From: Coprinus comatus | Lineage: Eukaryota > Basidiomycota > Agaricomycetes > Agaricales > Agaricaceae | Length of the DNA: 64,000 bases | Direction of reading: 5' to 3' | Assembly (NCBI GenBank): GCA_034638255.1 | Contig: JAWPGT010000021.1 | Location: 372,001 to 436,000, forward strand | Part shown: in pieces, positions 23,706-36,313 of the stretch | Position numbering within the stretch: the stretch's first letter is position 1 | Layout of the letters: the number at the start of each line of letters is the position of its first letter | Made by a program: the position numbers and the translations under genes | The notes under the pieces: generated by a model | What the model saw: the letters and a program-made list of their open reading frames with translations, nothing else | The model's database searches: none | Told to the model about the DNA's origin: nothing

Positions 23706-26241
23706 TCAGAGGTCTGTGTCGTAAGTGATTTCAGCATCACCACTGCTCAAGAGTCAGTAACATTTTATGCGAATAAGAAAAGAGGCAACAAACCGATGTT
23801 CAACTCCCTAGAGTCAAAAAATCACTTGATAAGATGCTAATAATATTTTTTTCAAGAACCAGAATAACGTACGTTCTCCTCCCAAGCAATTTGGGCCCGA
23901 AATTCAGTCAAACCCAGATTAAGGACAACATCACATCGAGACACTAAGAAAGGCCCCTCAGGTCCAACAGCCATCCCAGTAGGAAGTTCCGAGGTGTCCA
24001 CTTTGACTTTGAATACCTCCCGAAACTCTGGAAGAATATATGTTTGAGGTAAATGGACTCTTACATTACAAGAAGGCACATGTAACTCACTTGAGTGTTC
24101 GTTTATGTACTTGTACTCGGAGGGTTTCAAATCACCTTCGTAGCACAATATTTCCATATATCTCGATGCGTCCAATTGCTCTGCCAACTCAGTTCGAAGC
24201 ATATGCATGAATAAGTGCTCGATTTGACAGTACGTTTGGCGAAATTCCTGTGTTTCAGATACTTGGGTATTCTACAAGATGTAAGTTCAAGAAATACTGT
24301 AATCACTCATGTTCAAATAACATACGCGTGGTATAATGGTGTCGAAGACAGGTAACATCCTTTTACCTGTAATAGGATCATCAAGGCATGTTGCCCTTCT
24401 TCTGAAATGCTCGAGATCACTAGAATCATACGGCTCGGAGCATCGAACACCATAAGCGTATCGAGTTACACGAGAACTAACAGGGTGATCCAAAGCACCT
24501 ATGACGGCTCCTTGGGATACAGCTTTATTCCTGGAAGGACATCATGTCGAAGCTATCCAACACATTCGAACAGATAAGATTAAGTGCTCACAACTGCCCA
24601 TCCGGTCTGTATACTTTGAGGCCATGTTTCTCAAGCTCTTCCTTCACTCGTTGAAATAGATAATCATTTGCCGAAAAGCCACCAACAAGAAAAACATTCT
24701 AGACAGTGGTAGATTACATGAATAAGTGAGGAAATTTGTAGGCGACCTAAAAACACTCACCGTGATTTTCTTATGAGCAATCTTAACTTGAGATAACACT
24801 GATGTAGTAATACAATTTATAGAAGGCTCAAAGAAGGATGCCATGATGTTCCTGAAGTACAAAAAAAATTGATTCCATGAAACACCAATTCCAGCCGCCC
24901 TGATCTAATCCCAAGTTGTGTGTCTTGCAGTTTGCGTGGTCGTGAAGCAAGAGGAACGAAATGAGGAGAATCAGCAGATCGGAATTGGCATTTCGCTGAT
25001 CTATCAAAATCCGGAAGCATTTGACGGATATCGTCAACATAGGGTGTTCCCTTCAATCGTTCTGGCCATGAATAAGATCAAGCGGGAGAATGAATATCAA
25101 GCACTTCTAACCTTCAAAGTGTTTTTTTGCGTGCTCTTGGGTGACAAATATTGACCCTTTTATATGACCTGTAAAATGACTCAGCTAGTGAGAACCAAGA
25201 CACACAACTCTGGGAGCGTTACACTGAGACTCTGCAATCTCCTCATATTTCTTTCCATCTGATTTACACGCATAAGCACTGAAATCTATCGTGCCTCCTC
25301 CAGCATCAACGATTACTACGCCCTCGCCATTCTTGATGTCTATCAGTGTTATTACTCTTAACCTAAGTGGAGGAGGAACGTACTGAGATCAAAGCATCGG
25401 CCGCTGACTCAGCTTTCTCAATACAACAGTTAAGACTGGCTTCGCCCTCTGTAATAAATGTGACCTTTCTGCCATCGCTAGGTTCTTTAGTAATGAGACC
25501 GGCTTTCTCTGCTGCCTGTCTAAGCAAACTTTGTTGTTTTCCTTCCCAACCGTTGGGATGAGATAAAACGTAATGAATATCACCCTTTTCCCAGACATTG
25601 GTCCCAATTCCGGGGTGCCTTTCTTCAATATGCTGTTTGGCTGAATCATTGAGGTACTTTAGGAAGTCAGCAAAGATCTCAAGCGCAGATTTTCCGATTT
25701 TTGTGAGCGGTAAGTGAGGAATGTCAGAGTCGGACGGAAGTTTCTTCTTGAGAGATGGATCAAGATGTAGCTTGAACCTGTCGCAACACTAAATTAGTGA
25801 TATGCCACTTAGATAAAATAAATCAAAAGATTCACCATTCCGCTCGAATCCATTCTTCTTCTTCAGCTATGATTTCAATATCCTCCCTTTCGGTTTCAGC
25901 CCCGATTGCTTTTACCTCCCCGCCCTTGCCGTAGTAGATCACCGAAGGAATCTTGCTATTCTGTCCTGCGCTCTTTTGTCCGGGAAACCTATACAAGAGT
26001 ATCTCAATGTTCACCGTTGACAGGCATAGAATGAAGTTGTGTAATACGCAGTAACTTCAAGGATGTTAGGAATCTTGTGGGGGTCTAAAATGCTGTGGAA
26101 AAAGACTCAGAGTCTCGTCTTTAGTGTATCACACGTTGAGTTCAATCACCTGTATGAGATTCCACTGAAAGTGGTGCCCACATCGAAAGCGAGCAGAAGT
26201 TTACGGCCTTGTCTGTTGTCATTGTAAGGAGCTCGAGGCAT
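23706..26241 (-). CDS. HSL2: HSPA12-type Hsp70-like ATPase
   Basis: Hsp70/actin-fold ATPase of the HSPA12-like class, probably cytosolic; client or partner unknown. ATG is at 26241-26239 and TGA at 23708-23706; the exon plan follows HSL7. The phosphate-1 motif DVGTTFSG, phosphate-2 VDAGGGTIDFSAY and adenosine motif VGGFSAND are intact, as are LSHPNGWEGKQQ and TEGEASL, so ATP binding is plausible. The C-terminal part ends in GLTEFRAQIAWEEN and EITYDTDL, a tail shared across the family. One intron (about 24852-24886) must use a GTTTCA donor to keep frame. I see no disabling change. It lacks the shared upstream element, although an orphan copy of that element lies 1.3 kb further upstream. Confidence 0.82.
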
Positions 26242-28047
26242 GGTCAACGATGCTGCAGAGGTCGGTAGACCTATTTCGCCGGAGAAGACTCCAATATATG
26301 CGTTCCGTTGCAACGGTGCAAGGATGATTCTGGTTTGGAGAAGGTGTTGTTATGACTGCGGCGGAGCAACAGGGGTTCTATCTAGAAGAAGTTAATATAA
26401 GGTTATAGCTTAAGATATGGAGCCGTTAAAGAGGCTCTAGAATTTGAAGTTCCCGGAGTCCAACAACCAGCTGTATCTGAACTTCTCACGCTTTCCAATA
26501 TGGGTTTAGTCAGTGTTGCTTTTTTAATTTTTAAGTGGTTTGGTTTCCCGCTAACGGGCTCTCATCGTCAAAATGTTCAACTTTCAACTTACCACGCTCT
26601 CCACAAGCTCTCTTATTCCTTGTGGTGTATGAAAATTTGAGTTTGGGTACGTCGACTTTTTCAGTTGGGCCAGTGACTGCATATTTTTATCCATCATTAG
26701 TACCCAAGTGTAGATGATTGATATTTGACATGTGGACTTCAGCTTCAGAGCTTTCGATCTTTAACCAATCATGATATATGATGCATGTTTTTTTTTTTAC
26801 TATCTTTCCTTTTACTACTACATAATACCTTTCTCAGGTCCAGGTGGCAATCATTGTTATCAGTGTTCAAACGTTCACACGCTGTCAATCTAACTGTGGG
26901 CTCCACAGTGTACTTTGTGTAGAGAGCGCAATGTGGTGGACTACCATCAACTTCTGGCAAACTAGCTCACAACAGCGACATATTCTAATGGAATCTTCCT
27001 TTGCGGAGTATCAGAACTTTATATTGAGCGCAGTCTTAGAAGAGAAGAAATGCTTGATGTTAACATATTCGTACAAGAGCTTCCTTAGTTAGTACGTAGT
27101 AGTAGGCTGCGCATAAAAATGGATATGATGTGCTATGTATACGAAAGCAGTCAGTGGATCAGTGGATCACAAACCAAAGAAGAAAGTAACGGAAATGGGA
27201 TAGGAAACGTGATAACCTAAATTTTATGTTTCAAGGTGGAAATTGGAACACCAAGAAAATGGTAATAATTACGGAGCGATGGCACAGGGAAAGTGGAATG
27301 ACCATAATCGTTCTACTAACTTATCGTGGTGATCTCGAAGGGACCGACCTTGTTGAGGGCCGTTCCTCAATGACCATAGGGTCATTATACTGACACCGAC
27401 TCAGATACCTGTGTATTGTGGTATGGTGAGTATTACTCAAATACGTAAAGTTCGCGACGTGCCGAAGATATCTTTGGATAGAAAACAACGATGGCTTCAA
27501 TGGTGCAAATTCTACCGCTCCATCATATGTATCAAATTCTCGTTATCTTTCAACTTTTGGTTCTAATTGACAGGACACGTTGTAAACTTGAGGTGTAAGG
27601 TTGTGGGTCCTTAAGCTCCAGGCCTCGTAATGCTGCGCATTCGCAGTACAGCATGGAGTCAATTAGGTCACTGAGTTATCATTAGCAGTGGCATTTCTAC
27701 TCAGAAGAACTTGAATAACTCGAACTGTAACAAAGGCGTGAACTGACTCCGCAAGCCAAGCTCCAGCTCAAAATTCCAAGTTTGAAGACAGAATTTGTCA
27801 TTTCTCAAGTTCAACCTTGGTCTCTGCCCAGCCAAAAATGGTTTAGACGGAACTAACAATGTCATGGGAACACTGACAAGAGGAACACGGAGGGTTCCAA
27901 GCTCAAAAGATTATCGACTGTTACATACTACCATCTAGTAACCAACTTCAGCCTCAACAGTAATAATGCAGTATGACTCCGGTATGACTATATATGTACC
28001 AGTAATATTCAAACAAAGTTGATTATCCAATCATTAAACAAAATCAA
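26242..28047. other. 1.8 kb gap with an orphan HSL promoter relic
   Basis: No exon is supported. From about 27480 to 27700 the sequence resembles the region upstream of HSL1 and HSL3 (cgatggcttcaatggtgcaa, the CACGTT element, and TGCGCAT), but no HSL coding exon follows on the minus strand. Either a gene was lost or the HSL2 promoter was moved by an insertion. The rest is unassigned. Confidence 0.5.
27564..27587 (-). promoter_or_regulatory. Shared HSL upstream element, orphan copy
   Basis: The gene-strand reading CAACGTGTCCTGTCAATT matches the element of HSL1, HSL5 and HSL7 with one or two changes. No gene starts within 1 kb on that strand. Confidence 0.5.
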
Positions 28048-30597
28048 TCATGTTTCTGTGTCGTAGATGATCTCTGCGGGTCCTCTGCAGTGACAAAAGT
28101 GAGTTGCTACAGTTTCAAACCATAACATATGGAAAAAACTAACCGTTTCTCAATACCCTATAATTTTATCATCCATTAATTAAGTTTTTTGATATGTTAT
28201 TTTAACTCACGTTCTCTTCCCATGCAGCCTGCGCCTGTAGCTCAGTTAAGCCAAATTTCAGAACAATGTCAAAAGATATCTCTTTATACGGTCCACATTT
28301 TCCGTGTTGGAATATTCCGGGTATATTTGTTGTGTTTACCTCGATTTGACATGCCGTACGGAAATTAGCTAGGAACAAATAGCTTCATCCGATTTATACT
28401 AGCTCGCATAAACTTGAAGACTTACCAAAGTCATTGTCCATCCAAGTGTACTTTTGTGATGGCAGATCTCCCTCGTAGCACAATATGGGAACAACGAGTT
28501 GCTCGCGAAGATGTAGATTTCGAAATCTCAAGTTGATTTTGGTCCGTCTACAGTAGCTCTGGCGAAACTCTTGTATCTCAGAAACTTGTGTATTCTTGTC
28601 ACCGAATAAGTTATAAGAAATTATTATGAATGTAATGCTTACTCGTTGTAAAATATCTGAGAAGATTTCTCCAAGTTGTTCTTCTCCAGTAACGCCGTCG
28701 GTGAAGGATTTGTGCTTCCGTTCAATATGATCAGGGTTGCTAGGATCAAATTTTCTTACAACACGGACGCCATATGTAAATCGCGAAACACGAGAATGAA
28801 CAGGGTGGTCAAGAATTCCTGCGATAGCCCCATCAGACACGACCTTGTTTCTGTGATTTGTTGTTAGTAGGTTAAAAAAAAAGCCACGCGTTCAAGACGA
28901 CTCTCTATACTCACAGGTGCGTATCGGGTCGATAAACCTTGAGTCCATGCTTTACGAGTTCATCCTTCACGCGGTTAAACAGGTAATCACTTGCTGCGAA
29001 ACCACCAACAAGGAATGTGTTCTATAGCATAACATTTTCAGACTTGGAGTGGAAAACTGCTGCAGGGGCTGATGCCGTACCGAAATCTTCTTATGAGAAT
29101 TTTTCTGCTGCAGTAAAACAGCTTCGATTATGCATTGGATTGAAGGTTCAAAAAATGTTGACACGGTGGCACTGCCGTAAAACCAAATTGGTGGTGGATT
29201 AACATAAATCAACGTTGTACTCACCCATCTAATCGGAGTCGACCTGCTGCGATTCCGAGTTTCGGGTCTCTGATTTTACGCAGCGATCCACTAAGCAGAA
29301 AGTGAGGGTCACCAGGATTACGGAATATGCACTTGGTCGACCTATCGAAGGTCGCAAGTAACTGGGGAATTTCTTCAGAATACTGTGTTTCTCCGAGCAG
29401 ATCTATTGTCCACCAGTTAACTGTGTACTGCGAACGTGTAGAGGCAATTTTAGATCTCAACACACCTTGTAAATGTTTTTTAGCATGACGCTGTGTAACA
29501 AAAATTGATCCTTTTGTGTAACCTAAGGTAGTCATTTTATCAGATTTTTGTTCGAAGAAAATTTCAAATTATTCTTACATTGCGCTTCGGCGATCTCCTC
29601 GTATGTTTTTCCATCTGGTCGACAAGCATATGCGCTAACGTCTATGGTACCTCCTCCTGCATCCACGATCACTACACCCTCCCCTTGCTTTTCCATTATC
29701 AACATCAGAAAGAAAATAAATAAATAAATATCGACACTTACGGATATCATAGCATTGGCTACGACTCCCTTTTCTATGCAACAATTCAAACTCGCTTCTC
29801 CTTCTGTAACAAAGGAGATTTTCCTGCGAGTCCTCGATCCTTCTGCTAGAAGACCTGCCTTTTGCGCTGCCTGTCGGATGAGGGTTTGTTGTCTCCCATC
29901 CCATCCGTTCGGATGAGATAGAATATAATGAATCTCCCCATTTTCCCAGACGCTGGTCCCAATACCCGGATATACTTCTTCAATATACTCCCGAGCAGAT
30001 TCATTGAGATACTGTAGGAAATCAGCAAAAATCTCTGTCGCAGTTTTTCCAATCTCATTCAGGGGAAGATGAGGAAGATCCATATCAGTCGTTATCTTTT
30101 TCTTAACAGATGGATCGAGATGAAGTTTGAACCTGGAGTGAAGGATGAAAAAATCGTATATGATCTGAAAGATGACAAGACGCATGGTTACCATTCTGCT
30201 CGAATCCACCCTTCGTCTTCTGCAATTATATCCATTCCATCTTTTGCCGCTTCCGCGCCAATGGCTTGTACCCCTCCATCTGTATTGTAGTAAATAACGG
30301 AAGGAACTTTTGCATTGTTTCCAGCTCTCTCCGAGCCTGGAAACCTGTATCATGCGGTCAGGGCATATCTATTCCAAAACATGTCTATGTGAAAAAAAAT
30401 TATCTCACTTTGTTACACTTTCGATTTTTGGAACTTTTCCAGGGTCTAGGATACTATAACACCAGGATCGTATCGAGCGGTATGACGAAGTCTAGAAGGG
30501 GGTTTATTTACCTGAAAGAAATCCCACTGAACGTTGTTCCGACATCGAAGGCAAGTAATAGTCGGCGCTCAATAGCACTGTAGGGAGCTCTGGACAT
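28048..30597 (-). CDS. HSL3: HSPA12-type Hsp70-like ATPase
   Basis: Predicted ATPase of the array family. ATG 30597-30595 gives MSRAPYSAIERRLLLAFD, followed by DVGTTFSG. Phosphate-2 (VDAGGGTIDVSAY) and adenosine (VGGFAASDYL) motifs are intact. The largest exon encodes the conserved FKLHLDPS...GKTATEIFADFL...IHYILSHPNGWDGRQQ block. The tail is GPAEIIYDTET before TGA 28050-28048. The intron before GEGVVIVDAGGG is longer than in sister genes and AT-rich. It is divergently arranged with coiled-coil gene CC1, with an 820 bp gap. No frame break was found. Confidence 0.85.
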
Positions 30598-31420
30598 GGT
30601 TTGGTTGAAAAAGGCGATGACTCGAATGGTCCAAATGTAACTTGATATATATTATCGTGAGATGAGCTCAAGTCTCATGAACAGGGCATGTTGAAAGCTC
30701 GAGGTAAATGCGTGCTAGTCATGTCACATATTGCGCAGTGCGTTTAACTTCAAGTGGTCATCGAAAAGAAGTAATGATCATATGGAAGGCACGACTAGGT
30801 TTTCTGGTCTATTACCTATTACTCTCCGGGGTTTGTAGAAGCCTATCGGATATTTCTAGGCTCGATTAGGGCCACGGACCAAGTAATGCAGGGATAAGAA
30901 AATAGTTAAGCCACTTGTGACCAGCTTGTGACTTGACGTTGAAAAATCATTTTTTGAAAATTGCTACGGCGAATACCGATCCTCACCGGAAAACTCCGGT
31001 GATCACACACACGAAGCGCAAAATCGTTTCACATTCAGAGAGCCATATATAACTCTCGTCGAACCATTACTAGCCGACCCAAGTACAACCTCTGATCGAA
31101 TTACTGAAAGCAGGATATACAGTCTATCCGCTACCAAAGAACTTAACACTGCGGGGAATAGGTTCATTTGTATGAAGACAACGTGTAACCGTTAAAACTC
31201 GTGGTTGTTTGCTTGTAGCAAAAACACACTTATAGCTTTCGTACGCTTCTGTGTACTCCAAACATTGTCATGTATCTCCTCTACAAAATCCTGTGCTTTC
31301 TCGTCATCAAGTTTAAAAACATTTTCTTTGGCTACCCTGACTACCAGAGTTTGGAGCAGGGCGAGCCAACGTATCCACGGCCCACTACACTTCATTGGAC
31401 TCTAAAGCGTTCTGAAACAG
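30598..31420. other. Divergent promoter region HSL3/CC1
   Basis: Holds the HSL3 upstream element at 30675-30697 and an AT-rich TATATATT near 30645. On the minus strand 31192-31395 is open for 67 codons with a protein-like composition but has no partner exons, so I leave it uncalled. Confidence 0.5.
30675..30697 (-). promoter_or_regulatory. Shared HSL upstream element (HSL3 copy)
   Basis: The gene strand reads CAACATGCCCTGTTCATGA, about 80 bp upstream of the HSL3 ATG, with a TATA-like stretch between. Confidence 0.5.
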
Positions 31421-32605
31421 GTGAATTCAAATGATTGTGGAACAAATAAAATTATTAACGAAATTGAAGATCCCGGGAATCCTCGTAATGAGGAAGTATC
31501 AAGCAACCCTGGATATACACCTGGTGGGAGTCGCAAGGACAGGGCTTCACAATTAGTGAAGTACAAGGAGGAGATACGTGCGCAATTATCGAAGTTGCAA
31601 CATGAGAGGAAGCAGTTACAAAGCGTTATTGATGATCAAGAACGTGTCCTTGGGGGCCTTCGGAGAGAAGAAGAAGCTCGAACGCATAGCAATAAACTGC
31701 TGATTACGCGTCAGCGGGAGCTACAAATGGCGAACTGTTCTATCAATACTCGAGATACGTTCCCGCCCATACATTTTAAAGATCGTATTGCCAAGCTGAA
31801 CCAAGCGCTTTATGCGGTCTCTACTACCGCCATCTCCAACTCCGAACCTAGTACGAACGCCAAAGGAGACAAGGAGACAATAAGCCAACTTCTTGGGGAC
31901 GGTCTCGCTCGATTTATTCCTCTATTACGAGGCAAACAGGAAAGCATTTTGGTACTCCAAATGATTCTACAAATCTTCCTGTGTCAACGTCTTCACATTG
32001 TTTTGGAATCCTGGTCCACTTCAGCTGAACTAGATCAATTCTTGAATGATCGCTTATATTACCATATTGTTCATACTGGTGAGTGTAATGCATGGTACAA
32101 ATTTACAGTAAAATGACCATGATCAGAGGAACAGGAAATTTCTGGGAAATGGAGGGAGATAACGTACAGAGGACTACAGTTTGATTCTTCCGAATGGCTA
32201 CGAGACCACACACAGGTGGTATCCGACTCTTTCTTCCAAATCCTTTTATTCGCCGGGTGGCAGACCACTAAGAATGTGGAGGAAAGGATAATCAACAAAA
32301 TCCAGGAGTTACTTCGCCACGCACATGAGATCAACAAGGAGATGAAGTCAGAACTAATATCATATGACTTACATCCAATTACAACACGCTTTTCAGAACC
32401 TTTCAACCAAGATACGATGTTAGATTGTAGCAAGAAGTTCGGAATGAGCGTTGAAGGGATTAAACCACCCCTTCATGTACTTGATATGACAGAGATAGGT
32501 TTGGAGGCTTGTGTGAAAGGAAAAAGAATTTCAAGTTTCGAAAATATGAACCCTGGAGTCGTTCTGTGGGAAGGTGCAAGACCTCTATTGGAGCGTAGGC
32601 ACTGA
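31421..32605 (+). CDS. CC1: coiled-coil protein, alpha branch
   Basis: Unrecognised protein of about 378 aa. Exons are 31421-32078 and 32127-32605. A polar N-terminus is followed by a long coiled coil (heptad-rich, from about KYKEEIRAQLSKLQHERKQL to LLITRQRELQ). A globular part has LQMILQIFLCQRL, a Trp, then the intron, then SGKWREIT. The frame opens at 31406 after a stop and its first start-like codon is GTG at 31421, preceded by an AG acceptor, so a short 5' exon with the ATG is probably missing from my model. It lies between HSL3 (divergent) and HSL4 (convergent). Its position suggests a partner of these ATPases, but no function is known. Confidence 0.7.
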
Positions 32606-32808
32606 TATGATGTATATGTAGGTATTAAGATAGCATATATATAGCTAACATTTTCTGGAGTGTGGGGGGTTAGTCATCCCGGCCCACTGGGATTGGAATC
32701 ACCATTATAAACCTTGTCATCAATTTCCGGATTTACGAACAGAAAGTACCTATGGATGAAAATTGTTACTACATATTAATGTTCCGAATGTTGATACTAC
32801 ATAATCAA

Positions 32809-35309
32809 TCAGGGGTCTGTATCATAGATGATCTCGACAGGACCTCTGTTTAAAGATGTATTGAGTTCTGGCTTCCAGCTGAATCACAAGAACGTACCGT
32901 TTCTCCTTGTACTATAATAGACAATTTCAGCTCGTCAGAGAAGTCCGGATGAATGACAGTATAAAGGTAGTAGAATGACATACATTTTCGGTCCAAGCAA
33001 CTTGTGCCTCTAGTTCAGTCAGCCCGAACTTCAGCACAACTTCGAAGTCAACTACATAATATAAGCCTTGGGGTCCCGTAGTATATGACGATTTCGGAAG
33101 CTTGGACAAGTCGACTTGGACTTTGCAGACTTCACGAAAATTAACTAAGTACGTATAATTAGTTCATGTGCTAGCCCTTATTCAATAAAATACCTGGATC
33201 GTTGTCCATCCACTTATGTCTACGTTGCCCCATTTGCCCTTGGTAGCAAAGCACACCGATCGAGGTAGTGTTCCGGTCACCAGGGATAACTTCCCGGAAA
33301 AATTTATGACGAAACTCTTCAGTCTCAGAGACTTGTGTGTTCTGCGTTACGAGGATGAGAAAGTGATTATTTGTTGAGAGTAAGTGTAACTATACCCGTC
33401 GTAGGATAGTCGCGAAGATACCCTGTAACACCCTCTCCCCAGTAACAGGATGTATATATGATTGAACTATCCGCTTCCTGTGCTGCTTGTCAGTGAATAT
33501 GAATACATTGTAGCACTCGATACCATAGGCGAATCGAGAGACACGCATTGTGACAGGGTGATCCAGAATTCCCGAAATCGCACCATCAGCAACCACTTTG
33601 TTCCTTCAAATGCTTTCAATAATTACGCTAATTTCTTAGAGGCAGAGAACGGCTTACAGTTGTGTATCAGGTCGCCACACTTTAAGACCAGACTTCTCTA
33701 ATTCACCTTCTACCCGCTTGAATAGATAATCATTACCTGAGAAACCCCCAACGAGGAACACGTTCTAGTGGGCATTATGAGTGAGTATTTTAAGAAGTGC
33801 TCAGTTGACTCACCGAAATCTTCTTGTGCGAGATCTTGTGCTGCTTCAACACTGATGAGATGATACACTGTATCGAGCGCTCAAAAAATGACGCTACTGT
33901 CGTCCTAATAGTATCGATTTTTTTTTTAAAATTCTGCGCCTTTGCAAGTGATCAGTTGACAGACACACCCATCCAACCTAAGTCTTCCTGCTACTATTCC
34001 CAACTTTGGATCTCTGAGCTTGCGTGATCGAGATGCTAAGGGTATAAAATGAGGATCACCGGCCGCGCGAAAGATACACTTCGTTGTCTTGTCAAAGGCC
34101 TCGAGTAACTCGGGAATATCTTCAAGATAAGGTGTGCCTTTGAATAACTCTAACTCAAAATTGTAAGCTCTTCAGTGAAGTCAAATAGAGCGTCTGATAT
34201 ACCTTGGAGATGTTTCTTTGCCTGTTTCTGAGTCACGAAAATGGAACCCTCCACATGACCTGAGAAACTATGAATACTCCACTTGACAACCGAAAACAAG
34301 ATCGTCTTACACTGAGATTCCGCAATTTCTTCATACGTTTTTCCATCAGGTCGACAGGCATAGGCACTGATATCTATCGTTCCTCCCCCTGCATCAACAA
34401 TAACTACACCTTCACCACTCTGGAAAAGAAAGAATCAGTATTATTGTATTAAATTGAAGAGATATACGTACAGAAATCATGGCATCTGCCACCAACCCTT
34501 TCTCAATGCAGCGATTGAGACTTGCTTCACCTTCGGTGATGAACGTTACTTTCCTGTAATCGTGGGATGTCTTTGCGATGATACCGGCTTTCTCTGCTGC
34601 CTGTCTCAGTAAGCTTTGATGTGTTCCTTCCCAGCCATTTGGATGAGAGAGGATGTAATGAATGTTGCCACTTTTCCAGACATTCGCCCCTATCCCTGGA
34701 TGTTTTTCTTCGATATACTGCTTGGCGGAATCATTGAGGTACCTGAGGAAGTCAGCGAAGATATCCAGCGCAGTCTTGCCAATCTCTTTGACGGCGAGTT
34801 CAGGAATATCAGGCGAGTGAGAAGGAGCCAGATGCAATTTGAACCTGAAGTCATGGTAATAGGTGATCAATACATAATACATGCGAGGAATGTAATATTG
34901 CACGAAAATGCTCACCAATCAATTCGTATCAATCCCTCTTCTTCCGCGATTATATCCATGCCATCTCTCACAGCATCTGCTCCAACAGCGTGCACATTCC
35001 CGTTTTTGCTATAGTAAATGACTGAAGGTATCTTCGCGTCTGTACCAGCCTTCTCCTGTCCCGGAAACCTTGAGGCCAGTATCAGGAGTATGTTGATTTG
35101 GATCTAACATTTGAACTTGCTTACTTTGTTACTCCATAGATCTGTGGTTCTTTTCCTGGGTCGAGGATACTACATGATTGAGATTGTGTGAGGTCCTTGA
35201 CGATGGAGGTGTGAGGAATTCACCTGTAAGAAATGCCACTGAACGTCGTTCCAACGTCATATGCGACCAATAACTGACGTTTAGTACCGGCATAAGGTGC
35301 TCTGGTCAT
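32809..35309 (-). CDS. HSL4: HSPA12-type Hsp70-like ATPase
   Basis: Predicted ATPase of the array family. ATG 35309-35307 gives MTRAPYAGTKRQLLVAYD, then DVGTTFSG. I followed all exons of the family plan without a frame break: SGEGVVIVDAGGGTIDISAY, FEASF-equivalent segment FFERSIQCIISSVL, NVFLVGGFSGNDYLFK, NKVVADGAISGILDHPV, NTQVSETEEFR, and GLTELEAQVAWTEN. The end is DTDP before TGA 32811-32809. Its 3' end is about 200 bp from the end of CC1, and its 5' end faces CC2 across about 1 kb. Confidence 0.86.
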
Positions 35310-36313
35310 GATGTAAATAATGTGGTGCAACGGAAAGGACAATAACTAGTGCAATTGCAATAAAGTATGGGGTGAGATACGTAATTACGAAGTCAACCTT
35401 GCTTGGCTATTCCCAGGGCACGTTGGAAGGCCATGTCGTACCATGTACTGCGCATCTTCTGTTAGAAGTGATCCAAGAAACCTACCACATACAGAAGTCC
35501 GTATCTGACTTGAACTGTGTCGTAACTTGTATAGACCAGTTTTTTTTACTCCAGGGATTTACTACATACTCAATGAGATAAGATATCATTTGTATGTTGT
35601 TGTTGCTTCCGGCTTTGCTTGAACCTGACTTGAGCAATACGTTTCCTTGTCAATGTTAATGTTAATGTTAAACCTATGTAATATTTTTGAGCTCCGACCG
35701 ATGAGTCGTCGGCGCCATTCGGCCCGAACCAGTTCAACAAGTTTGGTTTGTCATGTTTCATACTTCTTGACGAACCTTCTGCTGCGGCCTCATTGATCAT
35801 GTGGAGAGATTCAACACGTTCACTGGGCTGCTTTTAGCATCATACTCTGGTTATACTCAAGGAAGCTCTTCTCGGAAGGTTCAAAGAAGTTGAGGCCTTG
35901 GCAGCTCTCCTGAATGCAACAGCGCTCACTCGTTGTGTCATTGATACAATGCGATATCTAATATTAACACCTGAACCTAGCTCAATGGATCCATTCTATC
36001 TGGAACTCTCACACGTGCCTCCCTGCATCTTGTGCCACTTCTAACACGACAAAAATTGCTTATCCAATAACATGGGCTCCCCGCTGGTCCCGTACTACGT
36101 CTGTAGACAACCGCGAAAATTGCAAGAATCCGAAATGTTGCATGAAGAACATCATCAACGATGCCCGCAAGCGAGAACTCCTCAATACCCACACACACAA
36201 GCATTGGTTCAACAGCAACAAGGCAATTCGGTGAATCATAACAATACTACAGGACATCGACATGACAAATCTAAGTCTTCAGGTAAGTTTAGATATAGAG
36301 GCTGCCAGCATCA
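35310..36313. other. Divergent region HSL4/CC2
   Basis: Contains the HSL4 upstream element, a TACTGCGCAT motif at about 35447 also seen upstream of HSL5 and HSL7, and a short AATGTT tandem repeat near 35657. An open frame at 36072-36317 could supply a 5' exon for CC2 but resembles no family I know. Confidence 0.5.
35409..35429 (-). promoter_or_regulatory. Shared HSL upstream element (HSL4 copy)
   Basis: The gene strand reads CTTCCAACGTGCCCTGGGAA, about 100 bp upstream of the HSL4 ATG. Confidence 0.5.

Noticed and set aside
30121..30660. Possible heat-shock elements near HSL3
   Set aside because: Scattered GAA and TTC triplets are present but no three adjacent inverted units with correct spacing.
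31192..31395. Minus-strand open frame with protein-like composition
   Set aside because: No flanking exons, no family resemblance, and it lies in a divergent promoter region.
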